This document shows, piece after piece, positions 17,602-25,911 of a DNA stretch of 64,000 nucleotides (its first letter is position 1; every line of letters begins with the position of its first letter). Made by a program: the position numbers and the translations under genes. The stretch comes from an uncultured Bacteroidota bacterium (GTDB lineage: Bacteria; Bacteroidota; Bacteroidia; AKYH767-A; JABDAW01). The notes below the pieces were generated by a model. It worked only from the letters and a program-made list of their open reading frames with translations, was not told the origin of the DNA and ran no database searches. The DNA lies in assembly GCA_903844645.1 (NCBI GenBank), contig CAIMUP010000141.1, forward strand, positions 1-64,000, read 5' to 3'.

Positions 17602-18648
17602 ATGAAGAAAATTTACATTATCCTTTTGGCATTATTGCCAACAATCATGTGGGCACAAGGTCCTACATTAGGTCATTACGATTATTACACGAATGGCATG
17701 AACACGACGTATCAGCTATGCAAAGTTGCTGGCGTCAATCACGGAACAACAGGGAACAACCACACCTGGGACTTCACCACCTTAGTAGATTCTGGCGGTA
17801 CTTTCACCTCCACTGCCTGGGACAAAACGATGGTTACAACGCATTATCAGGGGACATTCCCTGGGTCGAACTTCTGCGTAAGAAGCAACAGTGCTATTGT
17901 TCGCTACAGCTACCTTGCCCAAGTGATGGGCGGTACCAGCTACCTCGTAGGCACGGTAGATTCTTCCGGTTTGGGAGTCTATACCGCCTTCTTCGAGCCT
18001 GATTCTATGCTGTATTCTTTTACCCCGATGGGTATGGGGTATTCGCAGCATGATTCCACTTCCCGCCATTACGCAGGGTTTCTTTCCCAGAACTACTGCG
18101 GTTCGGGACATGATACCATCACGGGTGATGGTTGGGGAACTTTGATGCTGCCTCACGGAATTACTTACGACAGTACCGTTCGTATAAAGACAGTGCAAAT
18201 CTTCAAAGACACGCTCTGTCCAGGAACTACTACTACTGCTCCATCCATTACGACTTATGCTTGGTATGATCAAACGCATTCGTTTTGTTTATTAAAAATA
18301 GATTCTATCGTGAATTATTTAGGATTTGGAGCATTAGGAACTTACAAAATCGTGCAATACTCTAACCTCGGATTAGGCGTACACGAATTGTACATCCCGA
18401 CCGTGAATGCGGATATTTATCCAAATCCTAACAACGGGAACTTCACCTTGAGCTACGATTTAAAATCGCCTAAGGCGGAATTATTTGTTCGAGATGTAAC
18501 GGGTCGGGTAGTGTATTCACAACAGATAATCGGATTGCAAGGCAAAGAAACGATCAACGTAGCGGGCTTAGCGCAAGGAATTTATTACTGGGAGCTGACT
18601 GCGGCAAACGAAATCTCTGCTAAAGGAAAACTATCGGTGATTAAATAA
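17602..18648 (+). CDS. Secreted protein with T9SS type A sorting domain
   Basis: The 348-residue protein has the signal peptide MKKIYIILLALLPTIMWAQ, a beta-rich body rich in Gly, Ser and Thr, and a C-terminal sorting domain beginning near residue 270 (VNADIYPNPNNGNFTLSYDL). It ends with IYYWELTAANEISAKGKLSV. The same tail pattern (NPNxGNF, IYYW) is found in the large protein at 57956-59917. No catalytic motif is visible in the body. Confidence 0.88.
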   Translation: MKKIYIILLALLPTIMWAQGPTLGHYDYYTNGMNTTYQLCKVAGVNHGTTGNNHTWDFTTLVDSGGTFTSTAWDKTMVTTHYQGTFPGSNFCVRSNSAIVRYSYLAQVMGGTSYLVGTVDSSGLGVYTAFFEPDSMLYSFTPMGMGYSQHDSTSRHYAGFLSQNYCGSGHDTITGDGWGTLMLPHGITYDSTVRIKTVQIFKDTLCPGTTTTAPSITTYAWYDQTHSFCLLKIDSIVNYLGFGALGTYKIVQYSNLGLGVHELYIPTVNADIYPNPNNGNFTLSYDLKSPKAELFVRDVTGRVVYSQQIIGLQGKETINVAGLAQGIYYWELTAANEISAKGKLSVIK

Positions 18649-18652
18649 ATTT

Positions 18653-18691
18653 CTTTCATAATTCAGTCTCTTCGGGACTGAATTATGAAAG
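18653..18691. repeat. 16-bp-arm perfect inverted repeat with UUCG-type loop
   Basis: CTTTCATAATTCAGTC and its exact reverse complement flank TCTTCGG, 5 bp after the T9SS gene's stop. No T-run follows, so it is more likely an RNA 3'-end stabiliser than a terminator. Confidence 0.8.
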
Positions 18692-18724
18692 ATGTATTAC
18701 AACAAGTGGCGATCATTCGTCATG

Positions 18725-18764
18725 AAAAAAGAGCGACGCAAAGAGTGTCGCTCTTTTATTTTTT
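18725..18764. terminator. Bidirectional intrinsic terminator
   Basis: AAAAGAGCGAC pairs with GTCGCTCTTTT, with A-rich and T-rich flanks. It ends the 17602 transcript before the response-regulator promoter. Confidence 0.88.
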
Positions 18765-18818
18765 ATTAAATATATAATAAATCTTTCGCCTAAATTTGGA
18801 GATGATAGATTCGTTTGT

Positions 18819-18826
18819 TAGTTTTG
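18819..18826 (+). promoter_or_regulatory. TAGTTTTG promoter of the response regulator
   Basis: It matches TAnnTTTG about 50 bp before the ATG at 18879. Confidence 0.6.
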
Positions 18827-18878
18827 TGCCGTTAAATTCTACAAAACACTACAAACAAAACACTACTGAACACTTATT

Positions 18879-19541
18879 ATGGCGTCTTCTTTCAAGATAA
18901 AAATAGCGATTGCGGAGGATTGTAAAATCACGCGAGATTTGCTGGACAGATACCTCCAGGATATGCCCGGCATCACGGTTTGCATCAAATCGCCGAATGG
19001 CAAATTATTGCTCGAGGAAATTCGGAATACGCCGCCAGACGTGGTGATAATGGATGTGCGGATGGAGGTAATGGATGGCATCGAAAGTACCCGCGAGATC
19101 ATGAAAATCAATCCCGAAATAAAGGTCATCGCATGGTCTGTTCACTGCGATTTTCATACCCGTATCAAGATGTTTGAGGCTGGTGCTTGCGCCTTTTTGG
19201 ATAAGGATGCTGATGCCAAAGAGATCGTGAGGGGCATCGGGTCGGTGTATGAAAAGGGCTTTTATTATAACCAATATCTTAATAAGGAGATGCACGAAAG
19301 CATCGTTTCGGGGAATAAAAATCCGGTGTATTTGGTCGGGAATGCGATGTATTCGGTGGACGAAATCAGGATGATATTATATATCTATAATGAGCAAAAT
19401 ATTGGGCAGATGGCGGACGAATTTTTAGTGAATCCGAAAACTATCGAGCGGTGGCGAACGACTTTATTCGAGAAATCGAATACTTCGTCGCCGATTAGCT
19501 TGGTTAAATTTGCCATTAAGAATGGTTTGATACAGCCTTAA
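18879..19541 (+). CDS. NarL/LuxR-like response regulator
   Basis: The 220-residue protein has a receiver domain (about 6-125) with the acidic pair EDCK, phospho-acceptor VVIMDVRME and the conserved lysine in FLDKDAD. The C-terminal DNA-binding part (about 155-215) contains IGQMADEFLVNPKTIERWR, a helix-turn-helix. No histidine kinase is adjacent, so it is an orphan here. Two ATGTCT dyads follow the stop codon and are possible operator sites. The gene lies directly upstream of the 20-26.5 kb hydrolase cluster. Confidence 0.88.
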   Translation: MASSFKIKIAIAEDCKITRDLLDRYLQDMPGITVCIKSPNGKLLLEEIRNTPPDVVIMDVRMEVMDGIESTREIMKINPEIKVIAWSVHCDFHTRIKMFEAGACAFLDKDADAKEIVRGIGSVYEKGFYYNQYLNKEMHESIVSGNKNPVYLVGNAMYSVDEIRMILYIYNEQNIGQMADEFLVNPKTIERWRTTLFEKSNTSSPISLVKFAIKNGLIQP

Positions 19542-19581
19542 TTTGATTTCTCCCGCGTAGGCGGTATTAAATAGTAGGTTT

Positions 19582-19626
19582 CAAATGTCTAAAAATAGAC
19601 ATTTGAATGTCTGATTTTAGACATTC
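19582..19626. promoter_or_regulatory. Two adjacent dyads sharing ATGTCT-AGACAT arms
   Basis: CAAATGTCTA-aaaa-TAGACATTTG is followed directly by GAATGTCT-gatttt-AGACATTC. The four half-sites are close copies, as for an operator bound by a dimeric regulator. They lie 40 bp after the response regulator and about 110 bp before the promoter at 19737. Confidence 0.5.
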
Positions 19627-19736
19627 ATCATTTTTCGATGAAAATTTTGTAGTTCATTATCAGTGCTTTTCATCGTTTATGGGAATTTTATTTTATTTTA
19701 TCAAATTCTGAATGTTATTCCAAAGCCGATATAATT

Positions 19737-19744
19737 TAGTTTTG
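19737..19744 (+). promoter_or_regulatory. TAGTTTTG promoter ahead of array d and the hydrolase cluster
   Basis: It matches TAnnTTTG. Transcription would cross about 400 nt, including array d, before the gene at 20160. Confidence 0.55.
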
Positions 19745-19934
19745 CCGCCCCGATTGGGACATACACTTCTGCAAACAATAGTAAACAATGAACACCTTCG
19801 CAACAACGTATCAAAGCATAAAAAACCCTTTTTCCGGAAGAAATCTGGCAGGTCTTTCATTTTTCCCTGCTGGATTTCTTTCCATTTTCTCCTATTATAA
19901 GGAGGGTGCGGAGGCTGCGAATAGTGGTTTACAT

Positions 19935-20129
19935 ACTTCCTGTTCAGGAAGTACATATATTAAGAGTGATTTACAGACTTCCTGTTCGGGAAGTACATAT
20001 ATCAAGAATGATTTGCACGCTTCCTGTTCGGGAAGTGCATATATCAAGAGTGAAATACATACTTCCTGTTCAGAAAGTACATATATCAAGAGTGAAATAC
20101 ATGAATCCAGTTCGAGATGTATAGCAAAC
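19935..20129. repeat. Array d: about 4.6 tandem 42-bp units
   Basis: Each 42-bp unit holds ACTTCCTG-TT-CAGGAAGT, a palindrome with 8-bp arms and a 2-nt spacer (some copies have a G.T pair), then ACATATATCAAGAGTGA. Four full units are in exact register, followed by a degenerate one. An ORF from 19788 to 20150 crosses the array and reads as 14-residue repeats (SCSGSTYIK). It ends 10 bp before the next gene; I do not call it because other arrays also stay open by arithmetic. Confidence 0.95.
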
Positions 20130-20159
20130 ACTTTTTTGTATTGTAAATAATATAAAAGC

Positions 20160-21143
20160 ATGGCAAAGAAAGACAAATTAAAGTACGGTGAGAACCAATT
20201 CCTGTCAAAAACAAAGAATAGCATGGACAAAGCTGTGAAGCTGATTACCTACCACGCTGCCCAAATAGCGGCTGCTTTGCTTGCTAACCCTTTGGATGCC
20301 GATTATATTATGATGAATACCCGCACCGCTGCGGCTGCCTTGGATGCTACTAATAAATTTACCTCTTTTAATAGTGTGGAAGGTGTACAGTCTGGCGCGA
20401 CGGAAAATGTGGATGTGGAATTAGCCCTTGTTCAGGGTGCTGACGGAACCGCCCGCGACTGGTATAACCGTACCGCCGCCGAATATGCCAAAAATAATAA
20501 ACCTCGGATGAAAGCCATCTGGAATAAAGGCTTGAAACCATTCCGCGGAAAGAAAGATAATGTCATCCTCGCCTTGCATACCCTTAGCCAAAATATCGGT
20601 GCCGATGCGAACCCCAGGATGATTGTCATAAAAGCAGAAGTGGATGCCAAATATGCCATTCTGAATCCTGATCGTAATGTTCAAAAATCTGCCTTTTTTA
20701 ATACCGGAACGAGCAGCAAAGCCCTCAAGACTTCGTGCAATGCGGCGATGACGATAGAATATCAAAATGCCGGAATTATCATGAATAAATTCCCTGCCAA
20801 CTTGCTTTTGATTCAAGAATCATTTCACGATATGGAGCTTCTGCTGGATAAACAACAAATGGTTTTCAACCCCACCCTGAATGCGAATGAAACGCTCGAC
20901 TTGGCAAAAAGAACTATGGTATTTAATACCAAATTCCGCTGCACCACCACCAGTGGCGATGCCTGGATCTATCTATCCAGCACGGCTGGCGGAACGGATA
21001 GTACGCCGGTAAAAATTATTAATGGCATCCCATTAGAATTTATTGCCTCTGCCTTCGCTATCACCGATTATGGGCAACATTGCCACATCACCCTCGTCAA
21101 TAAAGCAGGCGTAAAGGTGAGCTTTCATCTGGAACAATTTTAA
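20160..21143 (+). CDS. Hypothetical protein, first gene of the hydrolase cluster
   Basis: The 327-residue protein has no signal peptide and begins MAKKDKLKYGENQFLSKTKN. The first half is alanine-rich and helical (YHAAQIAAALLANP). The second half is beta-rich (TKFRCTTTSGDAWIYLSSTA) and ends HITLVNKAGVKVSFHLEQF. I recognise no family. An Fn3-like or surface-structure role is possible but unsupported. It is separated from the next gene by 87 bp. Confidence 0.75.
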   Translation: MAKKDKLKYGENQFLSKTKNSMDKAVKLITYHAAQIAAALLANPLDADYIMMNTRTAAAALDATNKFTSFNSVEGVQSGATENVDVELALVQGADGTARDWYNRTAAEYAKNNKPRMKAIWNKGLKPFRGKKDNVILALHTLSQNIGADANPRMIVIKAEVDAKYAILNPDRNVQKSAFFNTGTSSKALKTSCNAAMTIEYQNAGIIMNKFPANLLLIQESFHDMELLLDKQQMVFNPTLNANETLDLAKRTMVFNTKFRCTTTSGDAWIYLSSTAGGTDSTPVKIINGIPLEFIASAFAITDYGQHCHITLVNKAGVKVSFHLEQF

Positions 21144-21230
21144 TGAAATTACAAAACAAATATAAATAATACGAATCCAGGGAATGCCGATGCCCTAACC
21201 AAGTAAGCACAACATTAAATAAATAATAAA

Positions 21231-22151
21231 ATGGGAGAATTAATCATTTCTTATGTAACTTATGAACATCGTCACAGACGACTTCATGGATCCGCGACTT
21301 CTGTATTTCGCACAACAGATCTCGGAAACTTTCCACCACCACCAAGGGTTGGTGTACCAATTATTCCTGATACTTATGATGGCAAACCTTTAGCCTTCAT
21401 ATCTATTACAGGTAGCCCCTCTGACTCGGGAACTTATTTTCGTTCATCGCCTCCACCCGATACTATTGATGTCGGAACAAGTGATATTAATATCCTTGTT
21501 GTATATGCACCTTTTGGTGGGGGACCAGGTCCAATGTTTAATGGTGTTTTTATTGATGCTTTTGATGAAATAACAGGACAGTTTTTAGATAATGACTTTG
21601 TTACGGTCACGCCTGGTTCTCCAGCAATCAATACTGAAGCAAACGCTGAAGGTGATGTTATTACAACATCCTCTATTGAACATATTACCGCTGCGGATAC
21701 ATTAAATGCACCAGAAGGAGTTGTTTATTTTGATAAATGGGTTAATATTTTCGGAGACGGTTTCAATATTACTGATCATGATTGTAATCTTTCAGCTTCA
21801 GGTAATCACTTTGGAATAGCAATTGCCTTTTATGGTTCTGCACCCCGAATTGTTTTTGGTAAATTAAGAGAAGATCTCAAAGAATGTTTAGAACAAGGAT
21901 TTTCAATAATTATGACCGATACAGGTCCAATGATAGTTCCAGGTCATCATGGACCTGATGGAGGGGGAGGTCCTTTTGGATTTTCAATATCTCCGAAAGT
22001 GCTTAGCAGCCTTAATTCTAAACAACAGGAAGAAATAAAGTCATTGGCTAATAATTATCATAGTGTCGCTAAAAGTGCATTTAAGGAAGGTAATAAAGCT
22101 ATAGATATTGTTTCTCAAATAGCACAAATAGTAGGAGCAGTAAATAAGTAA
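21231..22151 (+). CDS. Hypothetical protein with Pro/Gly-rich segments
   Basis: The 306-residue protein starts MGELIISYVTYEHRHRRLHG and lacks a signal peptide. Residues 30-130 are proline- and glycine-rich with beta character (FGGGPGPMFNGVFIDAFDE). Residues ~150-210 contain VVYFDKWVNIFGDGFNITDH. A GHHGPDGGGGPFGF linker leads to a helical C-terminus (SSLNSKQQEEIKSLANNYHS). I recognise no family. A strong hairpin follows the stop codon. Confidence 0.7.
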   Translation: MGELIISYVTYEHRHRRLHGSATSVFRTTDLGNFPPPPRVGVPIIPDTYDGKPLAFISITGSPSDSGTYFRSSPPPDTIDVGTSDINILVVYAPFGGGPGPMFNGVFIDAFDEITGQFLDNDFVTVTPGSPAINTEANAEGDVITTSSIEHITAADTLNAPEGVVYFDKWVNIFGDGFNITDHDCNLSASGNHFGIAIAFYGSAPRIVFGKLREDLKECLEQGFSIIMTDTGPMIVPGHHGPDGGGGPFGFSISPKVLSSLNSKQQEEIKSLANNYHSVAKSAFKEGNKAIDIVSQIAQIVGAVNK

Positions 22152-22160
22152 ATAAAGTAT

Positions 22161-22193
22161 ATACCAGACAGAAAATGAATTTCTGTCTGGTAT
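22161..22193. repeat. 14-bp-arm perfect hairpin
   Basis: ATACCAGACAGAAA and its reverse complement flank ATGAA, 9 bp after the 21231 gene. No T-run follows. It may protect the upstream mRNA or attenuate transcription within the cluster. Confidence 0.75.
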
Positions 22194-22203
22194 TATGGTT
22201 TAT

Positions 22204-22265
22204 AGGAGTATCCCGAAAATCCTTTGAAGTGTAGGGCGCGGCATCCGAAAAGCGAACGAGTAGGC
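22204..22265 (+). promoter_or_regulatory. Repeated leader element, copy A
   Basis: GGAGTATCCCGAAAATCC, then GTAGGGCGCGG and CCGAAAAGCGAAcGAGTAGG, is shared with 25104-25161 and in part with 22597-22645. Each copy lies just before a gene of the cluster, here the one at 22276. Confidence 0.6.
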
Positions 22266-22275
22266 ATAGAAAAAA

Positions 22276-22590
22276 ATGGACGAAAAACAACAAATGTGTG
22301 GAATGGGTGATTGCACCATCTACCGTGGCACAACAAAAATGGTAATACCTCAAGGTGGAGCGCATGTTCGTTCCGGTGAAATTCGATTGCCAAAATTATT
22401 TAATATAAAACCAACAGTAAGTTTAACTATTTATAGTTTGAACAATCCAGGTGCTACCTTTGTTCTTTATACTTTAGGAATTCATAATCTTGGAACTCAA
22501 ACACAAATAGTTTTTGATGCAACCAATACAGATAAAGGTGTTGCAATTCCAGATATAGAATTTTATTGTGATTATATGATTATGGGTTAA
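22276..22590 (+). CDS. Small beta-rich hypothetical protein
   Basis: The 104-residue protein starts MDEKQQMCGMGDCTIYRGTT and is predicted mostly beta (KPTVSLTIYSLNNPGATFVL). It ends IEFYCDYMIMG. The alternation and the terminal YMIMG resemble small receptor-binding or tail-fibre-tip domains, but this is only a visual impression. There is no signal peptide. It has a copy-A leader upstream and a copy-C leader downstream. Confidence 0.65.
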   Translation: MDEKQQMCGMGDCTIYRGTTKMVIPQGGAHVRSGEIRLPKLFNIKPTVSLTIYSLNNPGATFVLYTLGIHNLGTQTQIVFDATNTDKGVAIPDIEFYCDYMIMG

Positions 22591-22596
22591 ATATAT

Positions 22597-22645
22597 TTGG
22601 ATTGCCCCGAAAATCCTTCCCTGAATAGCGCGGTTACCAAAGTAA
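22597..22645 (+). promoter_or_regulatory. Repeated leader element, copy C (divergent)
   Basis: GGATTGCCCCGAAAATCC, TAGCGCGG and TACCAAAG align with copies A and B but lack their 3' part. It ends directly before the lipoprotein gene at 22650. Confidence 0.5.
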
Positions 22646-22649
22646 ATTT

Positions 22650-23261
22650 ATGAAACGTATTATCCAACTATTTTTTCTGATCACGCTCCTTTCATCCTGT
22701 GCAAAAATCCCTGTCGAAGCCGTTGACCTTACCGATGCAATCATCAAAGAAGGTGACCGGATGCACACCCTGAATATCACGCTGCTGAATAAAATGTTTA
22801 AAGATAAGAGCGATAAAATAGATGACTTTATCAAGACAGAATATACGCCTCGCTTTCTGGAAAATTTTATGAAAAAAGTCCCCGCCGGCACCGATGCAAA
22901 AGCAGAATTACCCAATATGCTGAATGCAATAGTTCCCGAAATTACCTCCCGACGGAATCAAATGCAAACGACCCTCGAAGGACAACGGATTAAGTTGGTT
23001 ACTAAGCTGAACGATGATTATAAAACCTTTTCGGATGCCGCTCTGGCATTGAAAAAACTGATCGCCTCTGCCGTAAAGTTGAATAAAGAAGAACACGATT
23101 TGTTGAATACCATCAAGGGGCTTACAGGGATAAAATTGGATTTTAATCAGGTCGAAAGCGAGCTGGATAAATTCATTTTAAAAGCAGGTGATGCCAGCGG
23201 AACGACCGTAGGAAGCATCAATGAATTGAATGACGCAATCAATAGTATTATTAAGAAATAA
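22650..23261 (+). CDS. Lipoprotein with long helical body
   Basis: The 203-residue protein has a lipoprotein signal (MKRIIQLFFLITLLSSCAK). The rest is highly charged and helical, with coiled-coil-like stretches (TSRRNQMQTTLEGQRIKLVT). It should be anchored in the outer or inner membrane facing the periplasm. Its place in the cluster, before the lysozyme-like gene, suggests a spanin-like or chaperone role, but nothing in the sequence proves it. Confidence 0.75.
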   Translation: MKRIIQLFFLITLLSSCAKIPVEAVDLTDAIIKEGDRMHTLNITLLNKMFKDKSDKIDDFIKTEYTPRFLENFMKKVPAGTDAKAELPNMLNAIVPEITSRRNQMQTTLEGQRIKLVTKLNDDYKTFSDAALALKKLIASAVKLNKEEHDLLNTIKGLTGIKLDFNQVESELDKFILKAGDASGTTVGSINELNDAINSIIKK

Positions 23262-23273
23262 AAACCTGAACCC

Positions 23274-23540
23274 ATGCCGATAGATTGGAATAAAATTGCC
23301 GAAGATGCAGCCACCGATACCGATGCGGAATTCAAAAATAAAATGTCGAGCCTCACGAGATTAAACGAGGAGGACATCACATCTTTAATTAATGAAACAG
23401 GTATTGAGAACCCACAGTTTGCAGCCGTGATACAAGTTGTGAATGATGCTGCGACATCGAATAATGAGAAGGCGAATGCGATACAAAATATTACCAACGG
23501 TGTTGACCTTTTGGTCGGGATAGCAAAGAAATTTATTTAA
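23274..23540 (+). CDS. Small helical hypothetical protein
   Basis: The 88-residue acidic protein starts MPIDWNKIAEDAATDTDAEF and is helical throughout, ending in a hydrophobic amphipathic helix (GVDLLVGIAKKFI). It lies 12 bp after the lipoprotein and 18 bp before the lysozyme-like gene, so it is almost certainly cotranscribed with both. I recognise no family. Confidence 0.7.
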   Translation: MPIDWNKIAEDAATDTDAEFKNKMSSLTRLNEEDITSLINETGIENPQFAAVIQVVNDAATSNNEKANAIQNITNGVDLLVGIAKKFI

Positions 23541-23558
23541 CGAAAAACAAAATTAATT

Positions 23559-24098
23559 ATGGCAGATATAGATTTATTAAGACCAAGAATACTTGCCTTC
23601 GAGGGTGGGTTTCAAAACATGGCTAACGACAAAGCGAATTATACCGAAGACGGTACATTGATAGGGACCAACAAAGGTGTTTCGGCAGCTACTTACGAAA
23701 AATTATTCGGCGAAAAACCTACCGTCGAAGATATTAAAAACCTGACCGATGAACAATTTGATGCCGTCTTGGCGAGCTTTGGAAAAGCCATTAAATACGA
23801 GGCTATCGTCAATCAAAGTGTTGCCGATATTTGGTTTGATTGGGCTTGGGCAAGCGGTCCTTATTATCCAAACAGACATGTTCAGGCAATTGTCGGAGCT
23901 AAGGTAGATGGGGCAGTGGGACAACATACCATTGATGCCGTAAATAATTTTTCAGATCAAGAAGATTTGTTTAATCAAATAAAACAAGCACGATTAGATT
24001 ATGTGGATGCCTTGGTCATGCAAACCCCAGCAGATAAGGGTTTTGAGGTGGGATGGAAGTCGCGGATTAACAACTATAATTACGAAGATATAGGATAA
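23559..24098 (+). CDS. GH108-type lysozyme / peptidoglycan hydrolase
   Basis: The 179-residue protein opens with RILAFEGGFQNMANDKANYT, the EGG motif with the catalytic glutamate of glycoside hydrolase family 108 (the family of secretion-activator and phage endolysin TtsA-type enzymes). The central WFDWAWASGPYYPNRHVQAI and VDGAVGQHTIDAVN fit the family's second half. No signal peptide is present, so release would need a holin or another export route. It should cut peptidoglycan glycan strands. Confidence 0.85.
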   Translation: MADIDLLRPRILAFEGGFQNMANDKANYTEDGTLIGTNKGVSAATYEKLFGEKPTVEDIKNLTDEQFDAVLASFGKAIKYEAIVNQSVADIWFDWAWASGPYYPNRHVQAIVGAKVDGAVGQHTIDAVNNFSDQEDLFNQIKQARLDYVDALVMQTPADKGFEVGWKSRINNYNYEDIG

Positions 24099-24125
24099 CA
24101 AATTAATAAATAAAAAACTAAAAAT

Positions 24126-25088
24126 ATGTCAAATGCATTAGTATTAAGCGGCGGTTCTGTCAAGGGATGTTTCCAGGCAGGAGCCATCAAAGCTGTTATC
24201 GAATCAGGTTTTATTCCAGATACGATTTACGGTATTTCGGTAGGAAGTTTAAACGGATCTTTCCTTGCACAAAAGGCAGGCGAGCGATACATCGCTAAGA
24301 ATTCTGAATTGGATCAGGATGATTGGAATGGGATAGCGAACGATTTGTGGAATTTTTGGGTAGCGAAAATAAAGCAACCGGATGATGTTGCTATCGAACG
24401 TGGGATTATTGGGGATGTGATTCGGATTGCCATCAATCAATTTAATGGGCTTTCCGATACTACTCCTATCAATACGTTGGTAGATGGTCTTTTAAAGCTG
24501 GATGTCTTGAGAGCATCGCCAGTGGATATCAAAGTGGGAGCTGTTGACTTCATTACCTCCGATTTATCTTATGTGGGTGCTGATGATGGGGATTTTATTA
24601 ATCATGTGAAAGGAAGTATTGCTATCCCGATAGCTATGCCACCCGCAGCGGGAGTGATGGGAGAAGTGCTGTTAGATGGCGGAACACGGGAAGTTGCGCC
24701 ACTTGGTGTTGCTATTAATGACGGTGCAGGAACGATTGTCGGGATTCTATGCCAGTCAAAAGATTTGAATGTTACCGGAACAGATTTCAATCCAAAGAAC
24801 CTGATGAAGTTTATTGATCGGTTAGAGGATATTATCGTCAATCAGAATGTAAAGAACGATTCGGAATGGATAACTTTTATTAATAAGGTAGTATCCGAAA
24901 CACAGGGAATGAATATCCCGTCGTTGCAGGGTTATAAGCTCATCAAGCATTTGATTATTCAGCCCGATGCCCCATTAAATTTGGACATCACCACCTTTAC
25001 AGAAGCGGATATATTATCTAATTTGCAATTAGGTTATCGCAAAGGGCAATCGCTGGTGAATGCGAACCCTGTGCCTTGGCTTAGTTAA
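24126..25088 (+). CDS. Patatin-like phospholipase
   Basis: The 320-residue protein has the oxyanion-hole motif LSGGSVKGCFQAGAI, the nucleophile elbow GISVGSLNG and the catalytic aspartate motif LLDGGTREVAPL. These define a Ser-Asp dyad lipase of the patatin family. There is no signal peptide. It follows the lysozyme gene by 27 bp. A repeated leader element lies between it and the nuclease gene. Confidence 0.92.
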   Translation: MSNALVLSGGSVKGCFQAGAIKAVIESGFIPDTIYGISVGSLNGSFLAQKAGERYIAKNSELDQDDWNGIANDLWNFWVAKIKQPDDVAIERGIIGDVIRIAINQFNGLSDTTPINTLVDGLLKLDVLRASPVDIKVGAVDFITSDLSYVGADDGDFINHVKGSIAIPIAMPPAAGVMGEVLLDGGTREVAPLGVAINDGAGTIVGILCQSKDLNVTGTDFNPKNLMKFIDRLEDIIVNQNVKNDSEWITFINKVVSETQGMNIPSLQGYKLIKHLIIQPDAPLNLDITTFTEADILSNLQLGYRKGQSLVNANPVPWLS

Positions 25089-25103
25089 AGAATATTAAAT
25101 AAA

Positions 25104-25161
25104 AGGAGTTCCCGAAAACCTTGAGAGTAGGGCGCGGATACCGAAAAGCGAATAGAGTAGG
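25104..25161 (+). promoter_or_regulatory. Repeated leader element, copy B
   Basis: GGAGTTCCCGAAAACC, GTAGGGCGCGGATACC and GAAAAGCGAATAGAGTAGG match copy A with small indels. It lies just before the nuclease gene at 25188. Confidence 0.6.
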
Positions 25162-25187
25162 AGATTAAATAAATTAAATAATAAGTC

Positions 25188-25880
25188 ATGAATTTACAGA
25201 AACCCTTTAAGAATTTAGCAGTAGCAATCGCTCTGCTTTCGATAACCTTTATCGGTTATGCGCAACCCGCTGATGTGGTGGTATTAAAATACCAGAATTA
25301 CACCTCTTGGTTTTCGAAGACCGAACATATTCCTATAGTTGTGGAATATACCTTAACAGAGAGCATGCTGCAATGTAATAACCGTATTCCGAGGGCGGCG
25401 AAGTTTACTCCTGACCCGAACCACAAGGATATTACCAACCTGAATAACGATTATAAGAATAGCGGATACGACAGGGGGCATAACATGAATGCTGATGACA
25501 ACAAATGCGATGCGACGGGGATGAAAGAATGTTTTTATTTCTCTAACATGACGCCGCAACCCCATTCGTTCAATGCTGGTAGATGGGAAGATTTGGAGAA
25601 GCTGGAACGAATGGATGCGATGAAGTATGAGAAGGTAATCGTTACCATAGGAAGTATCGGGAAGTTTGAAACGATAGGGACTGATAACGCGGTGGTGGTG
25701 CCTAAGTTTATGTGGAAGGTTATCTATATCCCGTCACAAAGGAAATACAATGCCTACATGTTTCCGGATAAGGATAATGTTACCGAGCCTTTGGAAAGTT
25801 ATAAGGTAGATTTATCGCACATTGAGCAGCAAGCTGGTATTACTTTTACCAATGGCAAATTTGAATTCGATAAAGATTAA
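25188..25880 (+). CDS. Secreted DNA/RNA non-specific endonuclease
   Basis: The 230-residue protein has a signal peptide (AIALLSITFIGYAQ) and the DRGHNMNADDNKC catalytic region of the beta-beta-alpha-metal NucA/EndoG family, whose histidine is the general base. CFYFSNMTPQPHSFNAGRWE supplies the metal-binding asparagine region. It should degrade nucleic acid outside the cytoplasm. With the lysozyme and phospholipase it forms a trio of hydrolases against wall, membrane and nucleic acid. Confidence 0.92.
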   Translation: MNLQKPFKNLAVAIALLSITFIGYAQPADVVVLKYQNYTSWFSKTEHIPIVVEYTLTESMLQCNNRIPRAAKFTPDPNHKDITNLNNDYKNSGYDRGHNMNADDNKCDATGMKECFYFSNMTPQPHSFNAGRWEDLEKLERMDAMKYEKVIVTIGSIGKFETIGTDNAVVVPKFMWKVIYIPSQRKYNAYMFPDKDNVTEPLESYKVDLSHIEQQAGITFTNGKFEFDKD

Positions 25881-25911
25881 CAAAGATTAATAAATCAGAA
25901 TTCATAATCTT

